Shown here: positions 7,643 through 14,650 of the stretch, in pieces
Numbering within the stretch: the first letter of the stretch is position 1
How the letters are laid out: each line of letters begins with the position of its first letter
Source: JAQIBY01 sp051747965
GTDB taxonomy: Bacteria > Bacteroidota > Bacteroidia > Bacteroidales > ML635J-15
Length of the DNA: 16,717 bases
Reading direction: 5' to 3'
Assembly (NCBI GenBank): GCA_051747965.1
Contig: JBNJGS010000064.1
Coordinates: 1 to 16,717, forward strand
The notes under the pieces: generated by a model
What the model was told of the DNA's origin: nothing
Seen by the model: only the letters and a program-made list of their open reading frames with translations
The model's database searches: none
Program-made: the position numbers and the translations under genes

Positions 7643-8050
7643 CTATTTGCTGTAATGCAATTCCTCAAGCTTGTTCACACACCATTCAAGGCTGAACTCA
7701 ACAAAATCTGCACAGTGTTTGTGCCTTAGGGGCAAAGGAATTCCGTCAATCAGATCAGCACAGCGTGCATGACCAAACCGCCGGCGAAAAGCACTGATAT
7801 AATCATTGATGGCAGTATTTTTCTCGTCCTTGTCTGCAACAAACCAGCCCAGCGCCATAACCGAGCCGCTGAGTGCACCGCAAATTTCCTTTTCTCCGGC
7901 AATGCCTCCCCCAAAACCGGAAGCCATCTTCCGGGGAATATCCTCTTTTTCCCCAAACCGGGCAAATACGGCAATGACTACTGACTGAGCACAGTTGTAT
8001 CCATTGTCAAACAAACTCCGGGCATATATTAAACTCTCATTATTTGTCAT
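7643..8050 (-). CDS. C_GCAxxG_C_C-family Cys-rich protein
   Basis: This 135-residue soluble protein carries five cysteines: Cys20 (GYNCAQSV), Cys57 (ICGALSG), Cys97, Cys113 and Cys124. With the glycine-rich GFGGGIAG segment this pattern marks the C_GCAxxG_C_C family, whose members are thought to be redox or metal-binding proteins but have no established reaction. Size is normal for the family and nothing looks truncated. Its ATG (8048-8050) overlaps the last 11 bases of the flavodiiron protein gene, which implies one transcript and translational coupling. The pairing suggests a redox partner or accessory for the flavodiiron protein, or a shared redox-stress response; that is inference. Family assignment is fairly secure from the motif set. 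Confidence 0.88.
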   Translation of the reverse strand: MTNNESLIYARSLFDNGYNCAQSVVIAVFARFGEKEDIPRKMASGFGGGIAGEKEICGALSGSVMALGWFVADKDEKNTAINDYISAFRRRFGHARCADLIDGIPLPLRHKHCADFVEFSLEWCVNKLEELHYSK

Positions 8051-9254
8051 TTTTCATCTCCCGGGCAAAGGCTTTTCCGTATTCAATCAGCTCCATACGA
8101 TTTTCTTCATTGGGCCGGAATTTCATGGCCATAGGTTCAAGGGGTGTTTTCAATTTAAGATTGGACAGAATCGGTTGCATGATTTTAACACCTTCGCCGC
8201 TCCAGCCATAGGAACCAAAAGAGGTAGCAATTTTCTTTTTATCCCGGATCGGATTGATAAGAGCAAACATCCGGTACACCGGAAGCAATACATTCTGATT
8301 TAGTGTCGGGCAGCCCACCATGATGGCATCTGAAGCAGTTATGTGGCTGTCCAGCTCACCAGCGGGTATCGTTTCAATATCAAGAATAACGGGCTCTACT
8401 CCTTCTTCCGTCAATCCCTCAGCGATGGCCTCAGCCATTTCTTTTGTATATCCATAGGCCGACACATATGCCAAAAGTGCCCTGGGAGCCTGATGTTCAT
8501 TGGCTTCCACATATTCACGTGCATATTTTTCTGATATATCTACTATTTCCTTCCAGTTATCCCGCAAAACAGGACCATGACCCGGGGCAATGATATTAAT
8601 ATCCAGTGGTCTGATTTTTTCAATGGCCTTAAGCATGAATTTGCTGAAAGGCCTGAGAATCACATCAAAATAATATTTGAAAGAATCGGCATAAGCATCC
8701 TGATCCACTTCAGAATCGATCATCACATCAGAACAATAATGCGCTCCGAATGAATCGCAGGTAAACAGGATTTTGTCTTCCTCCAGCCATGTGTACATTG
8801 AATCCGGCCAGTGCAGGTTTGGGGCACCGATAAATTTCAGGGTTTTGTTGCCAAGGTCAATGGTATCACCATGCTTTACTACCTGATGTTTGAACGGTTT
8901 TCCAACGATTTCATTCAGATATTTGATGGCTTGTCCTGTACCTACAACTGTAACATCAGGAGCAAGTTCCAGCAAATACTTCAAACTGCCGGAATGATCC
9001 GGTTCGGTATGGTCAAGCACAATATATTCAAGTTTCGAAATATCGGTCACCTTCTCCAGTTTGTTTTTGTAAACATCCCAGAATTTCTCTTTTGCCGTTT
9101 CAATCAGGCAGGGTTTTTCGGCATCAATAAAATATGAGTTGTAAGTGGTACCATATTCTGTTTCCATCACAATATCAAAAGTCACGATATCCCGGTCCAG
9201 AATACCAACCCAGCTCACATCTTCTGATAATTTAATAATCTTTGTATCTTCCAT
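8040..9254 (-). CDS. Flavodiiron protein (class A; O2 and/or NO reductase)
   Basis: The 404-residue cytoplasmic protein has an N-terminal metallo-beta-lactamase-like diiron domain and a C-terminal flavodoxin domain (about 257-404). Diiron ligands are visible: His82-x-Glu84-x-Asp86 (HTEPDH), His148, Asp167 and His226 (APGHGP). The FMN-binding segments are VSAYGYTKEMA at about 264-274, GCPTLNQN, and SYGWSGEG near the end. There is no C-terminal rubredoxin, so it is the short class A form, which takes electrons from rubredoxin or another carrier and reduces O2 to water and/or NO to N2O; substrate preference cannot be read from sequence. It is first in a cluster with the Cys-rich protein (11-bp overlap). 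Upstream, 158 bp separate it from the divergent stress protein gene; a poor -7-like box (minus strand CATCTTAG, 9287-9294) lies about 33 nt before the ATG. Confidence 0.95.
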   Translation of the reverse strand: MEDTKIIKLSEDVSWVGILDRDIVTFDIVMETEYGTTYNSYFIDAEKPCLIETAKEKFWDVYKNKLEKVTDISKLEYIVLDHTEPDHSGSLKYLLELAPDVTVVGTGQAIKYLNEIVGKPFKHQVVKHGDTIDLGNKTLKFIGAPNLHWPDSMYTWLEEDKILFTCDSFGAHYCSDVMIDSEVDQDAYADSFKYYFDVILRPFSKFMLKAIEKIRPLDINIIAPGHGPVLRDNWKEIVDISEKYAREYVEANEHQAPRALLAYVSAYGYTKEMAEAIAEGLTEEGVEPVILDIETIPAGELDSHITASDAIMVGCPTLNQNVLLPVYRMFALINPIRDKKKIATSFGSYGWSGEGVKIMQPILSNLKLKTPLEPMAMKFRPNEENRMELIEYGKAFAREMKNDK

Positions 9255-9402
9255 AATTCATTTTTTTTCTGTCAGTAAAATCACTGCTAAGATGCGAAAA
9301 AAATGGCAATTTTCGAAGCAAATTTCCGATTTCCATTCTATTTAAACCTGTCTCTATGAAAAGAAAATGCTTGATTTTTTTCAAATCTCCGGAATTTCCC
9401 TG

Positions 9403-9410
9403 TATTTTTA
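9403..9410 (+). promoter_or_regulatory. -7-like box TATTTTTA before the stress protein gene
   Basis: TATTTTTA matches TAnnTTTG except for the last base and ends 2 nt before the ATG at 9413. It lies inside the longer open frame that starts at 9356, which argues against that earlier start. No -33 element at correct spacing is seen. Confidence 0.3.
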
Positions 9411-9412
9411 CC

Positions 9413-10222
9413 ATGATGGAAAAACAAGCGATTCTCTGTTATCTGGATTTCACGGAAGTCACTGACAATTTGAGCCGGTGGGTTTCTTACATTTATCAGT
9501 TTTATGAAAGGCCTGTGGATTTACTTTTTGTACGTGACCACAACACTGCGCTGGTGATGGGTAAAGACGATAATGATGCAGCGATAGAAAAAGCCATGGA
9601 TGATTTCAGAAACAATTCAGGAGCTACAAAAGGAAAAAACCATATCCGGGAAGGATGCAATTGCAGTCTTATCAGTCAGCTTGCCGAAGAAACAGATGCC
9701 CTGTTCACACTGATACCAGTCCACAAACGCCGTGATGTACAGTTCCTAAGCAGCACTGTATTATTAAAGATGTTGCGAAAATCCCGGATTCCGGCCCTGG
9801 TCATACCCGAAACCAACAGATTTGAAACACCCCAAAAAATCAGCATGGCTGTAAACTATCGCAAAGAGCAAAAGGCCGTAACACCCTGGCTTGTGCATCT
9901 GTCAAAAATATTACAGCTCAATGTCGACATCTATCTACCTCAAAGCAAAGAAGAAAGCATCCTCAGGAATTATGTTTTCACAAAAAACTTCTGTAAAAAG
10001 CATAATATCAGTTTCAACAAAATCCAGGCGAATGTCAAACCCATGGCAATCGATAAATTTGCCATCAGGAATACTCACATTCACTGTCTTCATCTAAGTC
10101 GTCAGCCCGGATTCATAGACCGCATTTTCGGTGACCGGGACAGCTATATGCTAACCGGCAAACAGGGTACTCCGGTATTTTGCGTTAATCCGGGTGAAGA
10201 TTTGTATGTACCCTGCACATAA
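9413..10222 (+). CDS. Tandem universal stress protein (UspA)-like protein
   Basis: The 269-residue soluble protein appears to hold two Usp-like alpha/beta halves. The first, about 1-135, runs from ILCYLDFTEVTDNLSRW to the strand PALVIPE that normally ends a Usp domain. The second, about 140-269, runs from ISMAVNYRKEQKAVTPWLVHL to TPVFCVNP. The ATP-binding G-2x-G-9x-G(S/T) motif is missing in both halves, so it is probably a non-nucleotide-binding type. The second half is diverged. Usp proteins are soluble stress-induced factors with no single reaction. Start: the frame reaches an ATG at 9356, but the Usp strand begins right after the ATG pair at 9413/9416, and a -7-like box lies just before it. 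Either ATG could be used. The gene diverges from the flavodiiron operon, which fits joint stress physiology (inference). Confidence 0.7.
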   Translation: MMEKQAILCYLDFTEVTDNLSRWVSYIYQFYERPVDLLFVRDHNTALVMGKDDNDAAIEKAMDDFRNNSGATKGKNHIREGCNCSLISQLAEETDALFTLIPVHKRRDVQFLSSTVLLKMLRKSRIPALVIPETNRFETPQKISMAVNYRKEQKAVTPWLVHLSKILQLNVDIYLPQSKEESILRNYVFTKNFCKKHNISFNKIQANVKPMAIDKFAIRNTHIHCLHLSRQPGFIDRIFGDRDSYMLTGKQGTPVFCVNPGEDLYVPCT

Positions 10223-10251
10223 AACGCGAGATATCAGCCACAAAGCCACAT

Positions 10252-10277
10252 CTGCCCTATTGTCACAGTATGGGCAG
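10252..10277 (+). terminator. Hairpin after the Usp-like gene, possible terminator
   Basis: CTGCCC (10252-10257) and GGGCAG (10272-10277) form a 6-bp G/C-rich stem, extendable by two A/T pairs with a one-base bulge. It lies about 30 bp after the stop at 10222; a six-T run follows later at 10294-10299. Terminator role is plausible, not proven. Confidence 0.5.
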
Positions 10278-10320
10278 CAATCAAAACCCGACCATTTTTT
10301 AGCTTGGTTTCCTTTCATTT

Positions 10321-10343
10321 GCTAAAATTATCTGTACTTTAGC
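10321..10343 (+). promoter_or_regulatory. Inverted repeat over a -7-like box before the BASS transporter gene
   Basis: GCTAAA (10321-10326) and TTTAGC (10338-10343) form a 6-bp inverted repeat with an 11-nt spacer. A weak -7-like box TACTTTAG (10335-10342) overlaps the right arm, about 17 nt before the ATG at 10360. It may be an operator, but 6-bp A/T-rich arms arise easily by chance. Confidence 0.3.
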
Positions 10344-10359
10344 AGCATATTTTTTTAAT

Positions 10360-11265
10360 ATGCAGTCCGGAATTGTGTCAACATATTTTTTACCCGGGGT
10401 GATTGCCATCATCATGTTTACTCTGGGCTTAACCCTGGATATCCGTGATTTCCGCAACATCATTAAGCATCCGCGTCAGGTATTTATCGGACTTGGTGCC
10501 CAGATGATTTTGCTTCCCCTGATTGCTTTTGGCATTGCAAATATATCCGGGCTTTCACCTGCATTGAAAGTTGGCATCATGATAATTGCCGCCTGTCCCG
10601 GAGGTGCGGTATCCAATCTGATAACCTATTTCCTCAGAGGCAGTGTCTCTCTTTCAGTGGCTCTGACTTCAATGAATTCTATACTCATACTTGTCACCCT
10701 GCCTGCCATTGTTTACTTTTCTCTTTGGTTTTTTACTGACGAGGCAGCCTTTATTGTCATGCCGGTAAGCAGTATGATGGTAAAAGTGTTTGTTATGATC
10801 CTTGTTCCTGTTGGCATAGGTATGTTGATTCGGTACAAAAACAGGCTGACAGCAAAAAAAATAGAATCTTACCTGAAATATTTCACAACCATCTTACTTG
10901 CAGTAGTGTACGGTTTTGTGATTTTTGAAAAAAACGGAGACAATGGCACTGTCACCTCCATCAGTGAATACCTGAATGTCGCTCCATGGGTATTTGGGAT
11001 GAATGTGCTGGGAATGCTAACAGGTTACCTGATGGGCAGATGGAACGGACTTGATCTGCAAAGACAAATTACATTATCGGTGGAAGTTGGCATACAAAAT
11101 TCAGCATTGGCAATTACCATCGCCGGTAGTGCAGCCTTCCTGGGAAATCATGAAATGGCAATACCTGCGGTAACTTACGGGGCATTCACCTTTTTCAATG
11201 CTGTGCTTTTTGGAATGATCATCAAAAAAATTAAACCAAGAAAAGAAAAAAGGAAGAATCATTAG
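10360..11265 (+). CDS. BASS-family sodium-dependent organic anion transporter
   Basis: The 301-residue inner-membrane protein has roughly nine to ten hydrophobic segments, beginning at about 8-25, 40-60 and 68-80, with a basic tail (KPRKEKRKNH) on the C-terminus. The signatures of the bile acid:sodium symporter family are present: GGAVSN at 81-86, followed by SVALTSMNSI, and EVGIQN at 242-247. These correspond to the broken helices that line the Na+ and substrate sites. Transport is expected to be Na+-coupled uptake of an organic acid; the substrate cannot be told, since bacterial members carry bile acids, pantoate, pyruvate or other anions. Length matches the family and nothing looks damaged. 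It is a lone gene on the plus strand, 137 bp after the Usp-like gene and 111 bp before the next start. Confidence 0.92.
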   Translation: MQSGIVSTYFLPGVIAIIMFTLGLTLDIRDFRNIIKHPRQVFIGLGAQMILLPLIAFGIANISGLSPALKVGIMIIAACPGGAVSNLITYFLRGSVSLSVALTSMNSILILVTLPAIVYFSLWFFTDEAAFIVMPVSSMMVKVFVMILVPVGIGMLIRYKNRLTAKKIESYLKYFTTILLAVVYGFVIFEKNGDNGTVTSISEYLNVAPWVFGMNVLGMLTGYLMGRWNGLDLQRQITLSVEVGIQNSALAITIAGSAAFLGNHEMAIPAVTYGAFTFFNAVLFGMIIKKIKPRKEKRKNH

Positions 11266-11305
11266 ATTCACAGAAATACGATTTAATCAGATTTTCCGTT
11301 ATCCT

Positions 11306-11336
11306 TTTGATAAACAGATGAAATTTACTATTTTTG
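11306..11336 (+). promoter_or_regulatory. Bacteroidetes-type promoter before the exported protein gene
   Basis: TTTG (11306-11309) and TATTTTTG (11329-11336) are 19 bp apart, an exact fit to the Bacteroidetes promoter consensus. The expected start of transcription is about 11342, giving a leader of roughly 35 nt to the ATG at 11377. Confidence 0.65.
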
Positions 11337-11376
11337 ACATGCAAGTGTGAACCATTTTGACAGTTGTGGCGTTAAT

Positions 11377-12051
11377 ATGACAAGAATGAAACAAAAAATA
11401 TTTACCATAGTTTTCCTTGTATTTCTGAGCAGCTCAATGCTGACAGCTCAGACAGAAAGTTATTACACAGCTCCCTCTGACAGCACAACAAATCTCAGTG
11501 AGCCCGAAATCACTCCGGAGACTGAACAATCATCACCTTTCAATAAGCAGAGGCTAAGCCTTCATCCCCAACTGAATGTAGGCAGCTCTGTATATTCCAT
11601 GGGTGGTACTCCACTGTTTTCAAGTTATTTTGCACCATCCCTGCGCATACAGCCGCCCGGAAAGTTTAGTTTTACCCTGGGCTCCAGTGTCAGTTACGGC
11701 AATGTCTTTGTGGCAGCAAGGCCTGAATCCTTTGATAATAATCAATCCCATTTTGAGAAAATGGCCACCTATCAAATGTATGCCAGTGGTTCCTATCAGG
11801 TAAACAATAAGCTAAGCATTCGTGGAGGTGCCTCCATGACACTCATTCCCGGCCAGCAAACAGAGCCACTCAAACGCGGACACTTCGGCTTTGATTATCA
11901 GATTGGTGAAAAAACATGGATCAGTGCCGATTTTGATTTCGGAGATGCCATGCCCTATCCATACATGAATGGCATAAATCCATACAACTCAGGATTTAAC
12001 AGAAGCATGCCAGGATTCGGATCCCCCGGCAGCAGTCCGTTTATGTATTAA
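11377..12051 (+). CDS. Exported protein of unknown function, possibly outer-membrane
   Basis: The 224-residue product begins with a signal peptide: Arg3/Lys5/Lys7, a hydrophobic run at about 9-21, and a likely cut after LTA near residue 24. A Ser/Thr/Glu/Pro-rich linker follows (about 25-55). Residues about 60-190 alternate hydrophobic and polar positions with many aromatics (LHPQLNVGSSVYSMGG, FSFTLGSSVSYGNVFVA, WISADFDFGDAM), which suggests several beta strands of a small barrel or beta sheet. The C-terminal 30 residues are rich in Gly, Asn, Pro and Met and end in PFMY. The protein is not one I recognise. The frame also allows a GTG start at 11347, but that adds residues before the basic signal-peptide start and begins only 10 nt after the -7 box, so the ATG at 11377 (or 11386) is preferred. 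An envelope location is likely; no function is claimed. Confidence 0.75.
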   Translation: MTRMKQKIFTIVFLVFLSSSMLTAQTESYYTAPSDSTTNLSEPEITPETEQSSPFNKQRLSLHPQLNVGSSVYSMGGTPLFSSYFAPSLRIQPPGKFSFTLGSSVSYGNVFVAARPESFDNNQSHFEKMATYQMYASGSYQVNNKLSIRGGASMTLIPGQQTEPLKRGHFGFDYQIGEKTWISADFDFGDAMPYPYMNGINPYNSGFNRSMPGFGSPGSSPFMY

Positions 12052-12164
12052 TCAGGATATTCTTTTCTCACTTACTTTTGCCTCAGGTATTTTTCCGTTT
12101 CATCCCGGCAAAGCAGATACAAATGATTTTGGTGTAATCATGCTTTATCCCTGATGCATTTTAT

Positions 12165-12209
12165 TATTTTTGTTCTTTGAGTAAAATATCTCAGTAATAT
12201 ACTGCTGAG
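12165..12209 (+). promoter_or_regulatory. -7 box and palindrome in the long leader of the second GT4 gene
   Basis: TATTTTTG at 12165-12172 matches the -7 consensus, though no -33 TTTG is well placed. Downstream lies CAGTA-ATA-TACTG (12192-12204), a 5-bp inverted repeat, overlapped by CTCAG (12190-12194)/CTGAG (12205-12209). The predicted leader is about 63 nt. This may be an operator or a leader hairpin. The rest of the 190-bp gap (12052-12241) shows only a 6-bp A/T-rich hairpin (12123-12141). Confidence 0.35.
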
Positions 12210-12241
12210 GCGGACAAACTAAAACAAAGAAACACAGTGCA

Positions 12242-13363
12242 ATGAAAATATGTTTTTTATCAACACTTTTCCCCTACCGTGGCGGTATAGCCCAGTTTAA
12301 TGCTGATTTATACCGGGCTTTTGAAGCCAAAGGACATGATGTTTCGGGCGTTAATTTCACGCGGCAGTATCCCGATTTCCTTTTTCCCGGAAAATCACAA
12401 TATGTACCTGAATCAGACAATGCCGATGCCATAGAGAATGTCCGTTTACTGGATAGCATCAATCCTTTTAGCTGGATAAAAACAGCCCGGTATCTGCGTA
12501 AAAATCCACCCGACCTGCTCATAACCCGCTTTTGGATGCCGTTTTTTGGCCCGTCACTGGGATATGTTTCCGGCAAGCTGGCAGGACGCTCAAAACGCAT
12601 CGCCATACTGGACAATGTCGTGCCGCATGAAAAACGCATCATTGACAAACCCTTTACCAGATATTTTCTCAAACGTGCTGATGCTTTTGTGGTGATGTCG
12701 CGCTCTGTAGAGAAGGATTTACTGAAATTCAAGCCGGATGCCAAATACATATTTCACAGACATCCGCTGTACGACCATTTTGGCAAAGCTGTGGATAAAT
12801 TTGAAGCAAGGGAAAAACTTGGCATAAACAAAGACAAAAAAACCCTCTTGTTTTTTGGTTTTATCCGTAAATACAAAGGGCTGGATATTTTGCTCGAGGC
12901 CTTTGCCAAACTGGATGACAGCTTTCAGCTGGTGATTGCCGGGGATTGTTATGGCAGCTTTGAGCCATATCAGGAGCAAATTGACAATAACCCGAATAAA
13001 AAGCGCATACATACATTTGTGCGCTACATCGGCGATGAAGAAGTGCCCTTGTTTTTTTCCGCTGCTGATGCCTGCGTGCTTCCTTACCGCTCGGCTACAC
13101 AAAGCGGCATCACATCCATTTCGCTGCATTTCGAACTTCCGGTAATAGCCACCGATGTTGGCGGACTGAAAGAACTGATTGCCGATAACGATACCGGAAA
13201 AGTAATCCCTGAAGTAAACAGCGAGGCACTTGTGCAGGGAATTCACGACTTTTTGCACGACAACACAGATAGCGGCTATCGTGAAAACATCCGCAAACTG
13301 AAAGCGGAAATGAGCTGGGAAAATCTTGCCGACAATATACTGGAACTAAGCGAAAAAATATAA
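12242..13363 (+). CDS. GT4-like glycosyltransferase with altered EX7E motif
   Basis: The 373-residue GT-B protein has the N-terminal strand and glycine loop MKICFLSTLFPYRGGIAQF, a middle AILDNVVPHE segment, and the C-terminal domain motifs LLFFGFIRKYKGLDILLEAF (about 202-221), VIAGDCYG, RYIGDEEVP and FFSAADACVLPYRSATQSG. Where most GT4 enzymes have EGFGxxxxE, this protein has ATQSGITSISLHF (285-297), with no glutamate pair; the VIATDVGGLKELI block that follows is normal. I have seen this ATQSG form in other GT4-like proteins, so it is probably a subfamily trait rather than decay. Likely role: sugar transfer at the cytoplasmic side of the membrane in surface glycan synthesis; acceptor unknown. 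No signal peptide. It is flanked by unrelated genes and has its own leader of about 63 nt. Confidence 0.88.
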   Translation: MKICFLSTLFPYRGGIAQFNADLYRAFEAKGHDVSGVNFTRQYPDFLFPGKSQYVPESDNADAIENVRLLDSINPFSWIKTARYLRKNPPDLLITRFWMPFFGPSLGYVSGKLAGRSKRIAILDNVVPHEKRIIDKPFTRYFLKRADAFVVMSRSVEKDLLKFKPDAKYIFHRHPLYDHFGKAVDKFEAREKLGINKDKKTLLFFGFIRKYKGLDILLEAFAKLDDSFQLVIAGDCYGSFEPYQEQIDNNPNKKRIHTFVRYIGDEEVPLFFSAADACVLPYRSATQSGITSISLHFELPVIATDVGGLKELIADNDTGKVIPEVNSEALVQGIHDFLHDNTDSGYRENIRKLKAEMSWENLADNILELSEKI

Positions 13364-13423
13364 TTTCTCTTCCAGCCACTTCTTTGTCCTGCTTTTCCTG
13401 CAAGGATTTTACATGCATATTTT

Positions 13424-13431
13424 TACCTTTG
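13424..13431 (+). promoter_or_regulatory. -7 box TACCTTTG before the aminotransferase gene
   Basis: A perfect TAnnTTTG match ends 15 nt before the ATG at 13447. No good -33 element was found. The box lies inside the frame that opens at 13384, which supports the later start. Confidence 0.45.
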
Positions 13432-13446
13432 CATAAAAAGAACCGT

Positions 13447-14574
13447 ATGGCAGCGCATCAATCCTGGATATCCTATTTTTCAAATCTGGTAAAACAATAC
13501 GGAGGCATCAATCTGGCCCAGGGCATACCGGGGTTCCAGCCACCGGAAGACCTGCAGGCGGCTTTACAGCAATATGCCACCAAAGAGGTGCATCAATACG
13601 CACCGGGAACAGGGAATCACCAACTCAGGGAACACATTTTCGGTATGTATAAAGGGAAATTATCGCCTGAAAATCATTCCCTGATGGTAACCAATGGTGG
13701 TACTGAAGCCATCCATCTGCTATACATGAGCTTTCACAGCGAAAAAGACAAGCTTAAAGCAGCAGCTTTTTCACCTGTGTATGAATCATACCTGCATTTA
13801 CCACGCATCCACGGCGATGAATTCCGCAGCCTGGAAATGGACAATACCGACGGACAACTTCCCCGGCGCCTGCGGGAGTTTTTTGAAAGCTATCAACCGG
13901 ATGTTTTTTTTGCCAACACACCGGGTAATCCATACGGCAACAGCCTTGACAAAGCCTCTTTTGATGCATTAATCGGTCTCAGCAAATCCTGTGCTTGTCA
14001 ACTACTCATTGATGCTGTTTACGATAAATTGTATTTTAATGAAGCGCCCTATTATCCGTTTGCTGATTTTCATGAAAACGTCTTTTACATCAACTCTTTT
14101 TCAAAACTATACAGCATTACCGGCTGGCGCATAGGCTATTTTTTCTGCCACCCTTCCCGCTTCGATGCCATCAGTGATATTCACGATTACACAGGATTGT
14201 CCACACCCTCGGTGCTGCAGGCGTCACTTGCCGATTTCATGAAAACAAGTCCGCAAAAATCAAGCTATGTTAACAAAACACGTGAGAAAATCCGGGGAAA
14301 TTTCCATACAGGCAGCAAAATTCTTCAACAGGCAGGCTTTAAGATTCCTCCCGCTGATGGCGGCTATTTTATCTGGGCAAAATTACCAACTGGCTCACCT
14401 GATAGCGTAACTTTTGCCAAAGATCTGTATGACAAGTATAAAACAGCGGTTATCCCCGGTGAACATTTTGGAGATGATTACAGAAATTTTATCCGCATCA
14501 ATATTGCAAGGCCACAGGATGAGCTGCTGGCGGGACTCAAAAACGTCAGTCTGCACGCAAAATCCTTCCGTTAA
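13447..14574 (+). CDS. Class I/II PLP-dependent aminotransferase
   Basis: The 375-residue fold-type-I enzyme has GGINLAQGIPGF near the N-terminus, TNGGTEAIH at 82-90, ANTPGNPYG at 156-164, Asp189 and Tyr192 contacting the cofactor, the PLP lysine Lys220 in SFSKLYSITGWRIGYF, and Arg350 (FIRINIA) for the substrate carboxylate. The N-terminal LAQGxPxF form is typical of kynurenine/glutamine transaminase- and methionine aminotransferase-like (YbdL-type) members, so an aromatic or sulfur amino acid is a reasonable substrate guess, not more. The reaction moves an amino group to a 2-oxo acid in the cytoplasm. The frame opens at 13384, but the residues before Met at 13447 are not family-like and cover a -7 box. 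It is 83 bp after the GT4 gene and ends against a terminator hairpin shared with pgi. Confidence 0.92.
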   Translation: MAAHQSWISYFSNLVKQYGGINLAQGIPGFQPPEDLQAALQQYATKEVHQYAPGTGNHQLREHIFGMYKGKLSPENHSLMVTNGGTEAIHLLYMSFHSEKDKLKAAAFSPVYESYLHLPRIHGDEFRSLEMDNTDGQLPRRLREFFESYQPDVFFANTPGNPYGNSLDKASFDALIGLSKSCACQLLIDAVYDKLYFNEAPYYPFADFHENVFYINSFSKLYSITGWRIGYFFCHPSRFDAISDIHDYTGLSTPSVLQASLADFMKTSPQKSSYVNKTREKIRGNFHTGSKILQQAGFKIPPADGGYFIWAKLPTGSPDSVTFAKDLYDKYKTAVIPGEHFGDDYRNFIRINIARPQDELLAGLKNVSLHAKSFR

Positions 14575-14614
14575 TATATACCCAAAATCCGCAAGGAAAT
14601 TTTATTTCACTTGC

Positions 14615-14650
14615 TATATCCGTCATGTGGCGGATATAAGGTTTATTTTT
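14615..14650. terminator. Terminator hairpin between aminotransferase and pgi
   Basis: TATATCCG (14615-14622) and CGGATATA (14631-14638) form a perfect 8-bp stem with an 8-nt loop. On the plus strand a T-rich tract (14642-14650) follows, as in an intrinsic terminator. It lies 40 bp after the aminotransferase stop and 4 bp beyond the pgi stop, so it can serve both convergent genes. Confidence 0.7.

Noticed and set aside
9356..9412. ATG start at 9356 for the Usp-like protein.
   Set aside because: The extra 19 residues are not Usp-like and cover the -7-like box at 9403-9410.
11347..11376. GTG start for the exported protein.
   Set aside because: It would begin about 5 nt from the expected transcription start and puts ten non-signal residues before the basic N-terminus; ATG at 11377 fits better.
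12274..13258. Two long minus-strand frames (158 and 179 codons) opposite the second GT4 gene.
   Set aside because: They are antisense shadows of a well-supported coding frame and show no recognisable domain.
13384..13446. ATG start at 13384 for the aminotransferase.
   Set aside because: The added residues are Cys/Phe-rich and unlike the family; a perfect -7 box (13424-13431) lies inside this stretch.
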